Shown here: piece after piece, positions 8,991-17,709 of the stretch
Position numbering within the stretch: the first letter of the stretch is position 1
Layout: every line of letters starts with the position of its first letter
DNA from: Intrasporangiaceae bacterium
GTDB taxonomy: Bacteria; Actinomycetota; Actinomycetes; Actinomycetales; Dermatophilaceae
Assembly (NCBI GenBank): GCA_021324575.1
Contig: JAJPIW010000016.1
Coordinates: 62,001 to 126,000, forward strand
Direction: 5' to 3'
DNA: 64,000 nucleotides
Translations under genes and position numbers: made by a program
The notes under the pieces: model-generated
The model's input: the letters and a program-made list of their open reading frames with translations, nothing else
What the model was told of the DNA's origin: nothing
Databases searched by the model: none

Positions 8991-9113
8991 TGACAACCGC
9001 GCACGTGCGCGGTTGTCATGCCCCCAGGCGCACGACGCCCTGAACAACCCCGCACGTGCGGGCTGCTGATACCCCCGGACGCGCAAGGGCCCAAACAACC
9101 CCGCACGTGCGGG
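8991..9113. repeat. Palindromic repeat array, exact 51-bp period (array 2)
   Basis: GCACGTGC cores start at 9001, 9052 and 9103, again exactly 51 bp apart. The first lies in a perfect 28-bp palindrome (8991-9018, half-site TGACAACCGCGCAC). The second and third read AACAACCCCGCACGTGCGGG. The design matches array 1 at 2260-2380, although the flanking bases differ. It sits between a NarL regulator gene and the convergent end of the Tad operon. A bidirectional terminator or a regulator-binding cluster would both fit. Confidence 0.85.
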
Positions 9114-9158
9114 CCTGCCCAAGGGTGCAGGCCTCGCGGGACGGCAACTCCGCGCTTG

Positions 9159-10076
9159 CTAGAGCCCGCCATGACTGAAGGCCGCGACGAGCCGGATCGC
9201 CCCGGGGCCGATGATGACGATGAAGAGTGCTGGGAAGATGCAGACGAGGAGCGGGAAGAGGATCTTCACCGTCACCTTCTGCGCCTGCTCCTCTGCCCGC
9301 TGACGACGAACCACCCGCATGTTCTGCGACTGCTCGCGAAGAACCGCACCGATGGGCAGGCCGAGACGGTCGGCCTGGACGAGAGCGCTGACGAAGTTCT
9401 TGACCTCCGGGGCCGTCGACCGCTCCCCCAGGCTGGTGAAGGCCTCACCCCGGGTCTTGCCGATCTGGATCTCGGACAGGGAGCGCGCGAACTCGCCGGC
9501 AATCGGTCCCTTTGCCGCCCGTGCGACCTGGAGCAGGGCGGCGTCGAAGCCCTGGCCGGCCTCGACACAGACAGTCAGCATGTCGAGCGCATCGGCGAGC
9601 CCCTTGCGCAGGTCGTTCTGACGTTTGAGGGCCGCGTTGTAGACGAGCAGGTCGGGCAGGAAGAAGAAGGCCACGCCGAGGATCAGCCCGTAGAACAAGC
9701 CCTTGACGGAGAGCCCGCCGTATACCAGCCCGAGGAGGGCACCGACGACGAGCGATGCTCCCTTGGCGCCCATGACCCGTTCGGTCGTCCACGACCCGGG
9801 GTTGCCGGCCCGGTCCAGGAGTCGAGCGATCCGGTCGCTCGCGCCGGCGGGGGACAGCCGGTTGCCGAGGCCGCGGAACCCGTCGAGAACCGGGCCCAGC
9901 AGCCGGTCCCTGGCTGGCAGGTCCAGTCGCCCAACCTCTCTGGCGACGGCCGCGCGCTGGTCGATGAGCTGGAGCGAACGCGCGACGCCGGTGGGTTCAC
10001 CCGCCCCCAGCGTCACCGCCAGGACGACGACGAGGAGCCCGACGGCGAAGGCCGCCAAGCCTACGTAGAGCAGCAT
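9159..10076 (-). CDS. tadC: Tad/Flp pilus inner-membrane platform protein TadC (type II secretion F-like)
   Basis: 305 aa. An N-terminal membrane helix, a central helix pair around residues 110-150 and C-terminal helices frame a T2SSF domain (about 165-290), with the family features DALDMLTVCVEAGQGFDAAL and FVSALVQADRLGLPIGAVL. TadC and TadB together form the membrane platform driven by the TadA ATPase. It is the last gene of the Tad operon, starting 3 bp after the tadB-like stop. The downstream boundary is repeat array 2. Confidence 0.92.
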   Translation of the reverse strand: MLLYVGLAAFAVGLLVVVLAVTLGAGEPTGVARSLQLIDQRAAVAREVGRLDLPARDRLLGPVLDGFRGLGNRLSPAGASDRIARLLDRAGNPGSWTTERVMGAKGASLVVGALLGLVYGGLSVKGLFYGLILGVAFFFLPDLLVYNAALKRQNDLRKGLADALDMLTVCVEAGQGFDAALLQVARAAKGPIAGEFARSLSEIQIGKTRGEAFTSLGERSTAPEVKNFVSALVQADRLGLPIGAVLREQSQNMRVVRRQRAEEQAQKVTVKILFPLLVCIFPALFIVIIGPGAIRLVAAFSHGGL

Positions 10077-10079
10077 CTC

Positions 10080-12092
10080 TCACACCTCGATCTGTACGAC
10101 TTTGCGCATCCAGAAGATGCCGACGACCATGTCGATCGCGCCCGCGGCCAGCATGGCTCGTCCCATCCAACCGGTCCACAGAAGTGAGACGTAGTCATAG
10201 TTGACGAAGTAGCTGTACAGGAAGATCGCGATCGGTAGAGCGATCAGGATGTATGCCGAGAGCCGACCTTCGGCCGACAGGGCCCGGACCTGGCGGCGCA
10301 AGGACTCACGTTCGCGCAGCGTCTTGGCGGTTGTCCGGAGTGTCTCGGCGAGGTTGCCGCCGACCTCGCGCTGGATCCGGATCGCCATCACCGTCCAGCG
10401 CAGGTTCTCGCTGCCCATCCGGAGGGCCATGTGGTCGAGCGCATCGGGCATGTCCGCCCCGATCCTCGTCTCGGCCAGGGCCCGGGAGAACTCCTTGGCG
10501 GCCGGCTCGGCCGCGTCGCGGGCCACCGCGTCCAGGGCCTGCGGCAGGGAGAACCCGGTGGACAGCGACGTCGCGACCAGCATGAGGACGTCCGGGAGGA
10601 GCGACTCGAACTTGGTGGCACGGCGTCGCGCCAGGAAGCGCAGACCGACCGCCGGTGCAGCGAACCCGACGACCGCGCCGAGCAACAGGGCAAAGATCCC
10701 GAGGTTCCCAAGGAGGAGGTAGAAGGCAACCGCGCCGACGAGGACGGCGGTGCAGCGGAGGACGAACCACTCCCCCGCTCGCCACGGCAGGTCGGCGCGG
10801 TCCATCAGCTCCATCGTGCGGCTGGTGGACTCGCGTCCGGCCATCATCTTGTCGCCGAGGTGGACCAACTGCTCACTGACCACACTCGGGTTCGCCTGCT
10901 TGGCAGCCTGTTGGATGGTGGCACCGCCGGCCGTGTAGAGCTCGATGGCCGAGACGCGCTCCTTGCGCCGGGACCGGAAGACCGGTGCGACGAACGCCAC
11001 GACCAGCCCGAACAGACCGAGGAACATCGCGAGGACTGCCAGTGCCAGCCACAACGACACATGGGTGGACGGGAGGTGCGGTCCGGCCCCCGCATTCCCG
11101 AGGACGGCCCCGCCGACCCGCGGGGTCGTGGCCGTCGGCGATGGAGTCGGGGTATTGGAGGTCGGCGGCGGGGAGCTCGGCAGGTTGCCCTTGCCGAAGT
11201 CGACGGTCGCCCGGGCCGAGAAGGGACGGCCACTCGCCGTTCCCCGCAGGACGACCGGCTGCGGACCGGCGAGCGGCGAGGCTGCCGTGGCGGCCCAGCG
11301 GACCTGTGACTCCAGGGCTTTGGCGGCGGCGGCGAACGCCGCGGACACTGCGGCCGCGTTCTCGGCTCTGGCCACCGATCCACCGCCGGCCGTCGCGAAG
11401 GCTTGCAGCACACCGTCGTTGGTCTCGTCGGTCTTGAAACGAACCACCTCGACGCGGGTCTCGGATGTGGAAAGTGCCGCAATGACCGGCTTGACCGCGC
11501 CAGCCTGCTGGGCCCTGGGGACGATGGTCTCGCCGCCGTCGCTGAGCAGGAGGATGCTGCGGTCCCCTGCCTTGCCGAGGGCCGCTGCAGCCTTGGTCAT
11601 GCCACTGAACAGTGCGGTCTCACCGCTCGACCTCAAGGCGTTGACCGTCGCCTGGACCTTGGTCCGGTCGAGGGTCGGCTGGAGGTCGACGCCCGCGGTG
11701 TTGGCGAAGGAGAGGACGCCGACCTTGACGTCCGCCGGGACGGACCGGAGGAAGGTCGCCACCGCCGCACGAACCGTGGCCATGCCGGTGGCACCCATCG
11801 AGCCGCTGGTGTCGATGACCAGCATCGTCGTCCGGCTGATGGTGGCCGCCTTGACCAGGCTGAGCTGCTTGACCGGCCGACCACCGATCGTCGCCGTGAC
11901 CGAGGCGGTGTCGACGTCGACGGTGGACTGACCCGGGCGAAGGGTGAGGTTGCCGGTGAGGTTCTGGCCGGCGACCGTCAGGCCGCTCAAGGTGGCGGGG
12001 ACAGGCGGCGGCGCGGCATACGCGCTTGAAAAACCAAGCAGGACAAGGAAACCCGCAAGGAGGAGGGTGAGCGGTCGCACCCGAGCGGTCAC
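10080..12092 (-). CDS. tadB: Secreted von Willebrand A domain fused to a TadB-like platform protein
   Basis: 670 aa. A signal peptide (about 1-26) is followed by a VWA domain (about 88-260) with the metal-ion motif DTSGSM at 94-99. Then come a Pro/Ser/Thr-rich linker (about 305-335), a membrane helix near 345-370, and a TadB-type T2SSF region (about 430-670) containing LPDVLMLVATSLSTGFSLPQ and IQREVGGNLAETL. TadB alone is usually about 300 aa, so the first half is an addition that puts an adhesion or sensing domain outside the membrane. The stop of tadA overlaps its start by 4 bp. Confidence 0.9.
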   Translation of the reverse strand: MTARVRPLTLLLAGFLVLLGFSSAYAAPPPVPATLSGLTVAGQNLTGNLTLRPGQSTVDVDTASVTATIGGRPVKQLSLVKAATISRTTMLVIDTSGSMGATGMATVRAAVATFLRSVPADVKVGVLSFANTAGVDLQPTLDRTKVQATVNALRSSGETALFSGMTKAAAALGKAGDRSILLLSDGGETIVPRAQQAGAVKPVIAALSTSETRVEVVRFKTDETNDGVLQAFATAGGGSVARAENAAAVSAAFAAAAKALESQVRWAATAASPLAGPQPVVLRGTASGRPFSARATVDFGKGNLPSSPPPTSNTPTPSPTATTPRVGGAVLGNAGAGPHLPSTHVSLWLALAVLAMFLGLFGLVVAFVAPVFRSRRKERVSAIELYTAGGATIQQAAKQANPSVVSEQLVHLGDKMMAGRESTSRTMELMDRADLPWRAGEWFVLRCTAVLVGAVAFYLLLGNLGIFALLLGAVVGFAAPAVGLRFLARRRATKFESLLPDVLMLVATSLSTGFSLPQALDAVARDAAEPAAKEFSRALAETRIGADMPDALDHMALRMGSENLRWTVMAIRIQREVGGNLAETLRTTAKTLRERESLRRQVRALSAEGRLSAYILIALPIAIFLYSYFVNYDYVSLLWTGWMGRAMLAAGAIDMVVGIFWMRKVVQIEV

Positions 12093-13459
12093 GGCCTGGC
12101 CCCCAAGGCGAAGAGCTGGAGGGGCAGGTCGACTCCGAGATCGGCGAGGTCCTGGCTGAACTTGGGTCGTATGCCGGTCGGAACGAGGTGCCCGCGGAAG
12201 CGCCCGGTCTCGTCGCGCCCGGCCGACCAGTCGAAGGTGAACAGGTCCTGCATGGTGACGACCTCGCCCTCCATACCGAGGACCTCGGCGATCTGCACGA
12301 TGCGGCGCGTGCCGTCCTTGAGGCGGGACTGCTGGATGACGAGGTTCACGGCGCTGCTGACCTGGTCGCGGATGGCCCGGATCGGGAGGTCGAGCCCGGC
12401 CATGAGGACCATGGTCTCCATACGCGACAGTGCGTCCCGAGGGCTGTTCGCGTGGACGGTGGTGATCGAGCCGTCGTGGCCGGTGTTCATCGCCTGGAGC
12501 ATGTCGAGTGCTGCCCCGTCACGGACCTCACCGACGACGATCCGGTCCGGCCGCATACGAAGGGCATTCTTGACGAGGTCCCGGATGGCGACCTCGCCAC
12601 GGCCCTCGATGTTGGCGGGACGGGCCTCCATCCGCAGGACGTGGTCCTGGTGGAGACGGAGCTCGGCGGCGTCCTCGATCGTGACGATTCGTTCGTCGTG
12701 CGGGATGAAGCTGGAGATGACGTTCAGGGTCGTCGTCTTGCCGGAGCCGGTGCCGCCGCTGATGACGATGTTGCGGCGCCCCCGCACACACGCCTCGAGG
12801 AAGTCACGGACCGGCACGCTGATCGTCCCGAAGGCGATGAGATCTCGGTCGGTGAACGGGTCCTCGGAGAACTTGCGGATGGTGAGGATGGATCCGTCCA
12901 GGGCGATGGGTGCCACGACGGCGTTGACCCGGCTGCCGTCGGGCAGGCGCGCGTCGACGAGCGGGCTGGACTCGTCGATCCGCCGCCCGACGCGGGCGAC
13001 GATCTTGTCGATGACCCGCCGCAGGTGTGACTCCCCGCTGAAGTGGGCGTCGACCGGGTGGATCTTTCCTGCCTTCTCGATGTAGATCGAGTCCGGACCG
13101 TTGACCATTATCTCGGTGATCTCTGCGTCGCGAAGGAGCGCCTCGAGCGGGCCGTGGCCAAGGATCTCGTCGTTGATCTCCTGGGAGATCCGGGTGCGGT
13201 CGGCCTGCGAGAGGGGCGTCTGCTCGGCGGCCATCACCTCCTGGAGGGTCTGGCGGACCTGCGCGGCCAGGTCCGACTCCTTGAGGTGCGGGTCGTACAG
13301 GCGGGGGCCCAGGCTGTCGAGGAGCGCCTGGTGGACGCGCGCCTTGACTTCGGCGAACGGGTCGAGGACGCGCCGGAGCTGCCCTGTGCCGAAGCCGTTC
13401 TCGCCGTCCCCAGGGGGCGTCACACGACGAAGGTTGTCGATCCGGTCGGCGAGACTCAT
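12089..13459 (-). CDS. tadA: Tad/Flp pilus secretion ATPase TadA (CpaF family)
   Basis: 456 aa. An N-terminal helical region (1-100) precedes a secretion-ATPase core with Walker A GGTGSGKTT at about 235-243, an Asp-box region ERIVTIEDAAELRL, a Walker B-like RPDRIVVGEVRDGAALDML, and the His-box segment GHDGSITTVHANSPRDALSR. It hydrolyses ATP on the cytoplasmic face to drive pilin polymerisation. The start overlaps the tadZ stop and the end overlaps the tadB-like gene, so the operon is tightly coupled. Confidence 0.95.
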   Translation of the reverse strand: MSLADRIDNLRRVTPPGDGENGFGTGQLRRVLDPFAEVKARVHQALLDSLGPRLYDPHLKESDLAAQVRQTLQEVMAAEQTPLSQADRTRISQEINDEILGHGPLEALLRDAEITEIMVNGPDSIYIEKAGKIHPVDAHFSGESHLRRVIDKIVARVGRRIDESSPLVDARLPDGSRVNAVVAPIALDGSILTIRKFSEDPFTDRDLIAFGTISVPVRDFLEACVRGRRNIVISGGTGSGKTTTLNVISSFIPHDERIVTIEDAAELRLHQDHVLRMEARPANIEGRGEVAIRDLVKNALRMRPDRIVVGEVRDGAALDMLQAMNTGHDGSITTVHANSPRDALSRMETMVLMAGLDLPIRAIRDQVSSAVNLVIQQSRLKDGTRRIVQIAEVLGMEGEVVTMQDLFTFDWSAGRDETGRFRGHLVPTGIRPKFSQDLADLGVDLPLQLFALGARP

Positions 13460-14634
13460 CTGCGGCTACCTCCGAACAGGGCGCGACCCCGGCGGGTCTC
13501 GGGTTGGTCGATGTGTCCGTTGAAGCGTTGGCGGATCTGCACGTCCCCGAGCTCGCGGATCGCCACGCTCACCGGATGCTTGGGCTCGTCCAGGACGATC
13601 GCGACCCCGCGGTTGATCGACGCGGGGACGTTGGTGCTGTTGGGGATGCTCACGGCGATCGGCTGCTTGATGGCGCTGACGACGTCCTCGGCGCGCAGGC
13701 CCACCTTGGCATCGGCACGGTTGAGCACGATGACCCGGGAGTCACGGGGGTTGCCGAGCATGTCGAGTGTGTCCAGCGCGATCCGCAGGTTCTTCACGGC
13801 AGGGATGTCGAGCGTGGCGATGAGCACGAGCAGGTTGCTCACGTCGCACGCTGCGAGGACGCCCTCGGTGAAGGACGGCGGGGTGTCGACGATGATGTAG
13901 TCGTAGTAGCCGCGGGCCACCCGGATCAGCTCGGTCACGACGTTGACCGGGATCCGGTCGGCGTCGCTCGGGTCGGGTGGCGCCGCCACGACGTCCAGGC
14001 CGCTGGCCCCGTGGTGCGTCACCAATGACTTCAGGCCCTGCTCGTCGAGGTGGCCCGACATGACGACCGCGTCGTGGACCGAGCTCGTCGGCAACAGCTG
14101 CAGGCTGATGGCGACGTCACCGAAGGCCAGGTCGAGGTCGATGAGCAGCGTGCGCAGACCCGAGCTTGCCAGGTGGGTGGCCAGGTTGGTCGACAGGGTC
14201 GTCTTGCCCACCCCACCCTTGGCGGAGAACACCGTGATGACCTTGCCCTCGTTGGCCTGCCCGCTCGTGACGTGCCCGGCGAGCTTGGCCGACAAGTCGC
14301 GAGAGCGACGCACCGCGTCGGCCAGTGCCGTCTGGTCGTCGGCCGCGACGACCTCTCGTATGCCGCTACGCAGGGCCTGCGCCATCGCCGTCACGTCAAG
14401 CCGGTGGCGGAGCAGGATCACCCCGAGGCTGGGTCGGTCGACCCGGACGCTCTCGGCCAGGGTGCAGGCCTGGGCGAGGTCGACATCGGGCCCGATGACG
14501 ACCTGGCTGATGTCGTGGTTGTCCTGCAAGGCGCGACCGACGAGGGCGACAGATGTGAGCTGCTGGGCGTCAGCGCCGAGAGCCATCTGGTACCGCTCGC
14601 GCGCCGCCGGGTCGATGTCCCACAAGATGTTCAT
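13456..14634 (-). CDS. tadZ: Tad pilus localisation ATPase TadZ/CpaE
   Basis: 392 aa from ATG 14634, which lies 4 bp after the cpaB stop; the longer open frame would overlap cpaB and is unlikely. An atypical receiver-like N-terminus (1-115) precedes a ParA/MinD-type ATPase with the deviant Walker A motif FSAKGGVGKTT (about 136-146), DLDLAFGD and IIVDTPPS. TadZ proteins mark the cell position at which the pilus machine assembles. It sits between cpaB and tadA, as is usual in tad operons. Confidence 0.93.
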   Translation of the reverse strand: MNILWDIDPAARERYQMALGADAQQLTSVALVGRALQDNHDISQVVIGPDVDLAQACTLAESVRVDRPSLGVILLRHRLDVTAMAQALRSGIREVVAADDQTALADAVRRSRDLSAKLAGHVTSGQANEGKVITVFSAKGGVGKTTLSTNLATHLASSGLRTLLIDLDLAFGDVAISLQLLPTSSVHDAVVMSGHLDEQGLKSLVTHHGASGLDVVAAPPDPSDADRIPVNVVTELIRVARGYYDYIIVDTPPSFTEGVLAACDVSNLLVLIATLDIPAVKNLRIALDTLDMLGNPRDSRVIVLNRADAKVGLRAEDVVSAIKQPIAVSIPNSTNVPASINRGVAIVLDEPKHPVSVAIRELGDVQIRQRFNGHIDQPETRRGRALFGGSRR

Positions 14635-14638
14635 GTCG

Positions 14639-15430
14639 TCACTTCGCCAACTGGTTGGTGTCGTCGACGGACAGGCGCGGCGGGACGTTGGCGTCGCCAC
14701 CCCGGAGTCCGGCATACAGGCTGTACTGGTTGATGGCGTGAACGAGCTTGACCGAGTCCGTGGGCGTGACCGCTACTGTCACAAGGAAGTTGGCACCGGC
14801 ACTCTGTGCCTGCTGGTTGGTGTCCTGGCCGGTCGACGCCTGCTGAGCCGACGCGCCGTTGAGAGCGGCGTTGCCCATGCCGATCACTTGTACGTCGGGG
14901 AGCAGGACACTCGTGCCGTGCACGTCAAGGTCGTTGAACTGCTTGCTCGCGGGGTCGGTGCCGAACTTCTTCAGCTTGTAGGTCTGGAAGATCGTGATGT
15001 GGCTTCCCGGCGTGACGAAGTTGCCGACTCGCTGCGGATCCGTGAGGGACACGGAGATCGCCAGCATCCCGTCGGGGACGGTGATCGCCCTGGTCCCGAG
15101 CTTGGTCGTCCCGAAGGCCGACGCGAGGACGTACTGGCCGGGCGCGATGTCGGAGACGGCGATGAGCGCGGTGTTGCTGGCGTCCACCGTCTCCAGCGCC
15201 CCCGCCGGCTCGGACTTCGCCGCGACGACCGTCTGCTGGAGCAGCTTGGAGTTGACGGCGTCCTTGATCGAGGTGCCGGCAGGGATCACCGCAGTCGACA
15301 CATAGACGTTGCGGGGCTGCTGGCCCTCGGCGGCTCGGTTGTCGGCGTTCTTGGCGTAGACGAACACCAAGATCGCTCCGACGAGCGCCAGGACGGCAGC
15401 CACCATGATGGCTAGAACACGACGACCCAT
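14639..15430 (-). CDS. cpaB: Flp pilus assembly protein CpaB/RcpC (SAF domain)
   Basis: 263 aa. One N-terminal membrane helix (about 5-25) is followed by a SAF-like domain (about 42-110: VYVSTAVIPAGTSI and DIAPGQYVLASAFG) and an RcpC-type C-terminal part with the line DPQRVGNFVTPGSHITIF. The protein is probably periplasmic and helps build or stabilise the pilus channel. AAAGGAA lies 10 bases upstream of the ATG. The next gene upstream (tadG-like) ends 41 bp before it. Confidence 0.92.
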   Translation of the reverse strand: MGRRVLAIMVAAVLALVGAILVFVYAKNADNRAAEGQQPRNVYVSTAVIPAGTSIKDAVNSKLLQQTVVAAKSEPAGALETVDASNTALIAVSDIAPGQYVLASAFGTTKLGTRAITVPDGMLAISVSLTDPQRVGNFVTPGSHITIFQTYKLKKFGTDPASKQFNDLDVHGTSVLLPDVQVIGMGNAALNGASAQQASTGQDTNQQAQSAGANFLVTVAVTPTDSVKLVHAINQYSLYAGLRGGDANVPPRLSVDDTNQLAK

Positions 15431-15471
15431 GAAAGAGGGTTTCCTTTCGGAAGGAACTGGATAGTGGTTGT

Positions 15472-16620
15472 TTAGCCGGCCGGAATCACGAGCACGGCGC
15501 CGAAGTCCGGCGCGTTGGGGTCAATCTGTCCCTGGCTCGGGGTGTACCCCTTTATGAACCACCCGTACAAACACTTCTTGTTGCATTGGGCTGAAGCCGT
15601 GGCCCCTGGGTAGCCGGTCACGTTACCCTTGTCCCCGGGCAGGTCAACCGCCGTCAGGTAAAGCGCCGCGAAAGTCAGTATGTGGTAGTACGCATTGCCG
15701 CCGTTGCCTGTGTCGTCACAGAAGGTCTTTGACGTACTTACGCAGTCGAATATGGGAAGGAGCACAATCTTTCCTACGTACGCATTGATGCACTTGTTCT
15801 TTCCAAGTCCCGGTGCGGTGCCTACCCAATTATTGTCGTCGACAGTTGCCGTGCAACCGGTGCTCTCCATTTGCAAAAAGCCGAAACCGCCAGGGAAGTT
15901 GTGCCCCTGCCACGCCTTGCAATCATTGGAATGCGTTGTGTCATTCAGCGTGATGCCGACCTCCGGCGTGACGGAGTAGCCAGCCCAGGTATTGGGGTAG
16001 CCACTGGCGTCATTGGTCGCGTGGTACCACTCGCAAGCAGAGATCGTAAGTGGCAATGTGCCGCTGGCAAGGTTTGGCGGGCCCCATGCGGCGCGGGAAC
16101 ACGCTCCTACATTGCTGTCTTTGGACCCGCCTATCAGGGGCGCAATCCAGTTCTGGAGTCCGCCTGCACTAGCTAGCTTCGATCGCGTCGCAACTTGGAC
16201 ATAGGGAACGCCACTTGGAACGGACGTCGGCAAGGGTGAGCAATCCGCGAAGGTGCCCGTGGCGCTCCCATCCGTACCCGAGCAGCCCGGGTCCGAGACC
16301 GCGCCGGGCTTGTGGAAGTAGCACCGAGTCTGGAAATCGTTTGAGTGCGTTGTCGTGTTGTCGCCGAGAATGGTCGTCGTTGCAGCGTTCGACGCGCTCA
16401 CGTCGCAGCTTCCCGACGCACACGACCTCGCCAAATACATGGCGGTGGAGTCAGCCCCGTTCTGCAACTGGCGCTTCTCCATCATCATCTGGCCGACATC
16501 AAGCGACAGAGCAAGCGCCCCGAAGGCGACACCGGTCGTCAGGAGTATGACCAGGATTGTGGCAACTGCGCCCCGCTCGCGGTGGAGCGACGGCATCTCC
16601 GATTTCACGAGCCTGTGCAT
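15472..16620 (-). CDS. tadG: TadG-like pilus-associated pseudopilin/secreted protein
   Basis: 382 aa. The N-terminus reads RERGAVATILVILLTTGVAF, a TadE/TadG-type membrane segment, followed by LDVGQMMMEKRQLQNGADST, typical of Tad_N/TadG proteins. The remainder is extracytoplasmic and unusually Cys-rich (about 18 Cys), suggesting disulphides. I see no VWA motif. A ribosome site GGAGG lies 4 bases before the ATG at 16620, although the frame overlaps the tadE end by 16 bp. The gene looks distinctly less GC-rich than its neighbours, with many A/T-ending codons, which may mark a recently exchanged surface component. Confidence 0.82.
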   Translation of the reverse strand: MHRLVKSEMPSLHRERGAVATILVILLTTGVAFGALALSLDVGQMMMEKRQLQNGADSTAMYLARSCASGSCDVSASNAATTTILGDNTTTHSNDFQTRCYFHKPGAVSDPGCSGTDGSATGTFADCSPLPTSVPSGVPYVQVATRSKLASAGGLQNWIAPLIGGSKDSNVGACSRAAWGPPNLASGTLPLTISACEWYHATNDASGYPNTWAGYSVTPEVGITLNDTTHSNDCKAWQGHNFPGGFGFLQMESTGCTATVDDNNWVGTAPGLGKNKCINAYVGKIVLLPIFDCVSTSKTFCDDTGNGGNAYYHILTFAALYLTAVDLPGDKGNVTGYPGATASAQCNKKCLYGWFIKGYTPSQGQIDPNAPDFGAVLVIPAG

Positions 16621-17096
16621 CCGACCTCCGCCTGTGCATTGGGTTTAACGCTGATGCTCCCGCCCAGAAGTCTCATTGCGGGATCCAACATGATCCACGT
16701 GAAGTTGTTGATCACGATCGTGACGCGCGCCGAGTCGCCGATCACCGGGCTGGAGGAGCAGGCCGTGTCAGTGTCAGAGCTGATGGCGGTGGCTGTTCCG
16801 CCGGCCACCTTGTAATAGGTGGTCGACGGAGTTCCCTGCATCCCGAACGTGCTATTGGCCACGCGCGACTTGGCTGTGCCAGCGGTACCGGCCGGCCCCA
16901 GGACGTATCCGAGAGAAAGGGCTCTGGCTCCTTCTCGGGCCGCGTTCGTGGCCACCGCCTGCGAGAACATGAACCGACCCCAGTCGATGATGCCCCCCAT
17001 CAGGAGCAGGACCATGGGGAGCACGAGAGCCAGCTCTACGGCGGCCGCACCTCGTTCGAAATGGCTGCGCCTTGGCCTGCGTTTCGCTGTCTTCAC
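16605..17096 (-). CDS. tadE: TadE-like pseudopilin
   Basis: 163 aa from GTG 17096, chosen because AAGGAGGAGG sits directly upstream; the longer frame has 22 extra residues without support. Basic N-terminus, then the class-III prepilin-like segment ERGAAAVELALVLPMVLLLM (Gly before a small residue, Glu at +5), then a TadE-type domain with NAAREGARALSLG. A prepilin peptidase would cleave after the Gly. It is probably a minor pilin or pseudopilin of the Tad system and overlaps the TadG-like gene by 16 bp. Confidence 0.88.
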   Translation of the reverse strand: MKTAKRRPRRSHFERGAAAVELALVLPMVLLLMGGIIDWGRFMFSQAVATNAAREGARALSLGYVLGPAGTAGTAKSRVANSTFGMQGTPSTTYYKVAGGTATAISSDTDTACSSSPVIGDSARVTIVINNFTWIMLDPAMRLLGGSISVKPNAQAEVGCTGS

Positions 17097-17295
17097 GTCC
17101 TCCTCCTTCCTGCTTATCCCTTGATGTGCGAATCGTCGCCCGACGAAGATCTGTCTCCGCACGATCTTGTCGCCGCGGCCGACTCGTCGAGGTCCTTGCT
17201 TTGCACGGAGACGCCCTTCCGTGCCGATGCCTCCAGCGCGTCGACGCGAGCCGCTCCAACTGCCGGGGTTGGGGAGCGGCTCGCGTCGACGAGTC

Positions 17296-17460
17296 TCAGA
17301 TGGACGTGGCAGCCACGTCGAACAGTCCCGTCAGGACCGCCTGACCGAACAGCGTGACCGCGCCGATGATGACGAGGGCGATGAGCCCGACCATGAGGCC
17401 GTACTCGACGGCCGTAGCCCCCCGCTCGGAGCCCTGCCCCTTGCTGACGGGTGGTTTCAC
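17296..17460 (-). CDS. flp3: Flp-type pilin, third tandem copy
   Basis: 54 aa from GTG 17460, preceded by GAGGAGGAA. The sequence GSERGATAVEYGLMVGLIAL is the Flp signature: Gly-Ala cleavage site, conserved Glu and Tyr at mature positions 5 and 6, then a hydrophobic helix. The C-terminus (FGQAVLTGLFDVAATSI) is the most divergent of the three copies. The gap to tadE is about 200 bp, long for this operon; no coding sequence was recognised in it. Confidence 0.9.
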   Translation of the reverse strand: MKPPVSKGQGSERGATAVEYGLMVGLIALVIIGAVTLFGQAVLTGLFDVAATSI

Positions 17461-17497
17461 GGCTTCCTCCTCAAGGACTTCTGATACCGACGCAGGC

Positions 17498-17659
17498 TCA
17501 GACAGAGCCGGCAACGGTGTTGAACAGGTTGCTCAGGTTGGTACCGAGAAGGGTGACCGCGGCGATGATGACGATGGCGATGAGCGCCACCATCAGGCCG
17601 TACTCGACCGCGGTGGCGCCGGTCTCGGTGTCTTTGAAGCGCTTGACTGTCTTGCTCAC
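17498..17659 (-). CDS. flp2: Flp-type pilin, second tandem copy
   Basis: 53 aa from GTG 17659, with the ribosome site AAGGAG 6 bases upstream. The core DTETGATAVEYGLMVALIAI matches Flp pilins. The C-terminal half (LLGTNLSNLFNTVAGSV) is almost identical to that of flp1, which indicates a recent tandem duplication. After cleavage at Gly-Ala the mature pilin would be about 39 residues. It lies 37 bp upstream of flp3 and 50 bp downstream of flp1. Confidence 0.92.
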   Translation of the reverse strand: MSKTVKRFKDTETGATAVEYGLMVALIAIVIIAAVTLLGTNLSNLFNTVAGSV

Positions 17660-17709
17660 GTTGACTCCTTGCTGGGTTGCGTTGACTGGAGAACGCAAGG
17701 TTTGAGGCG

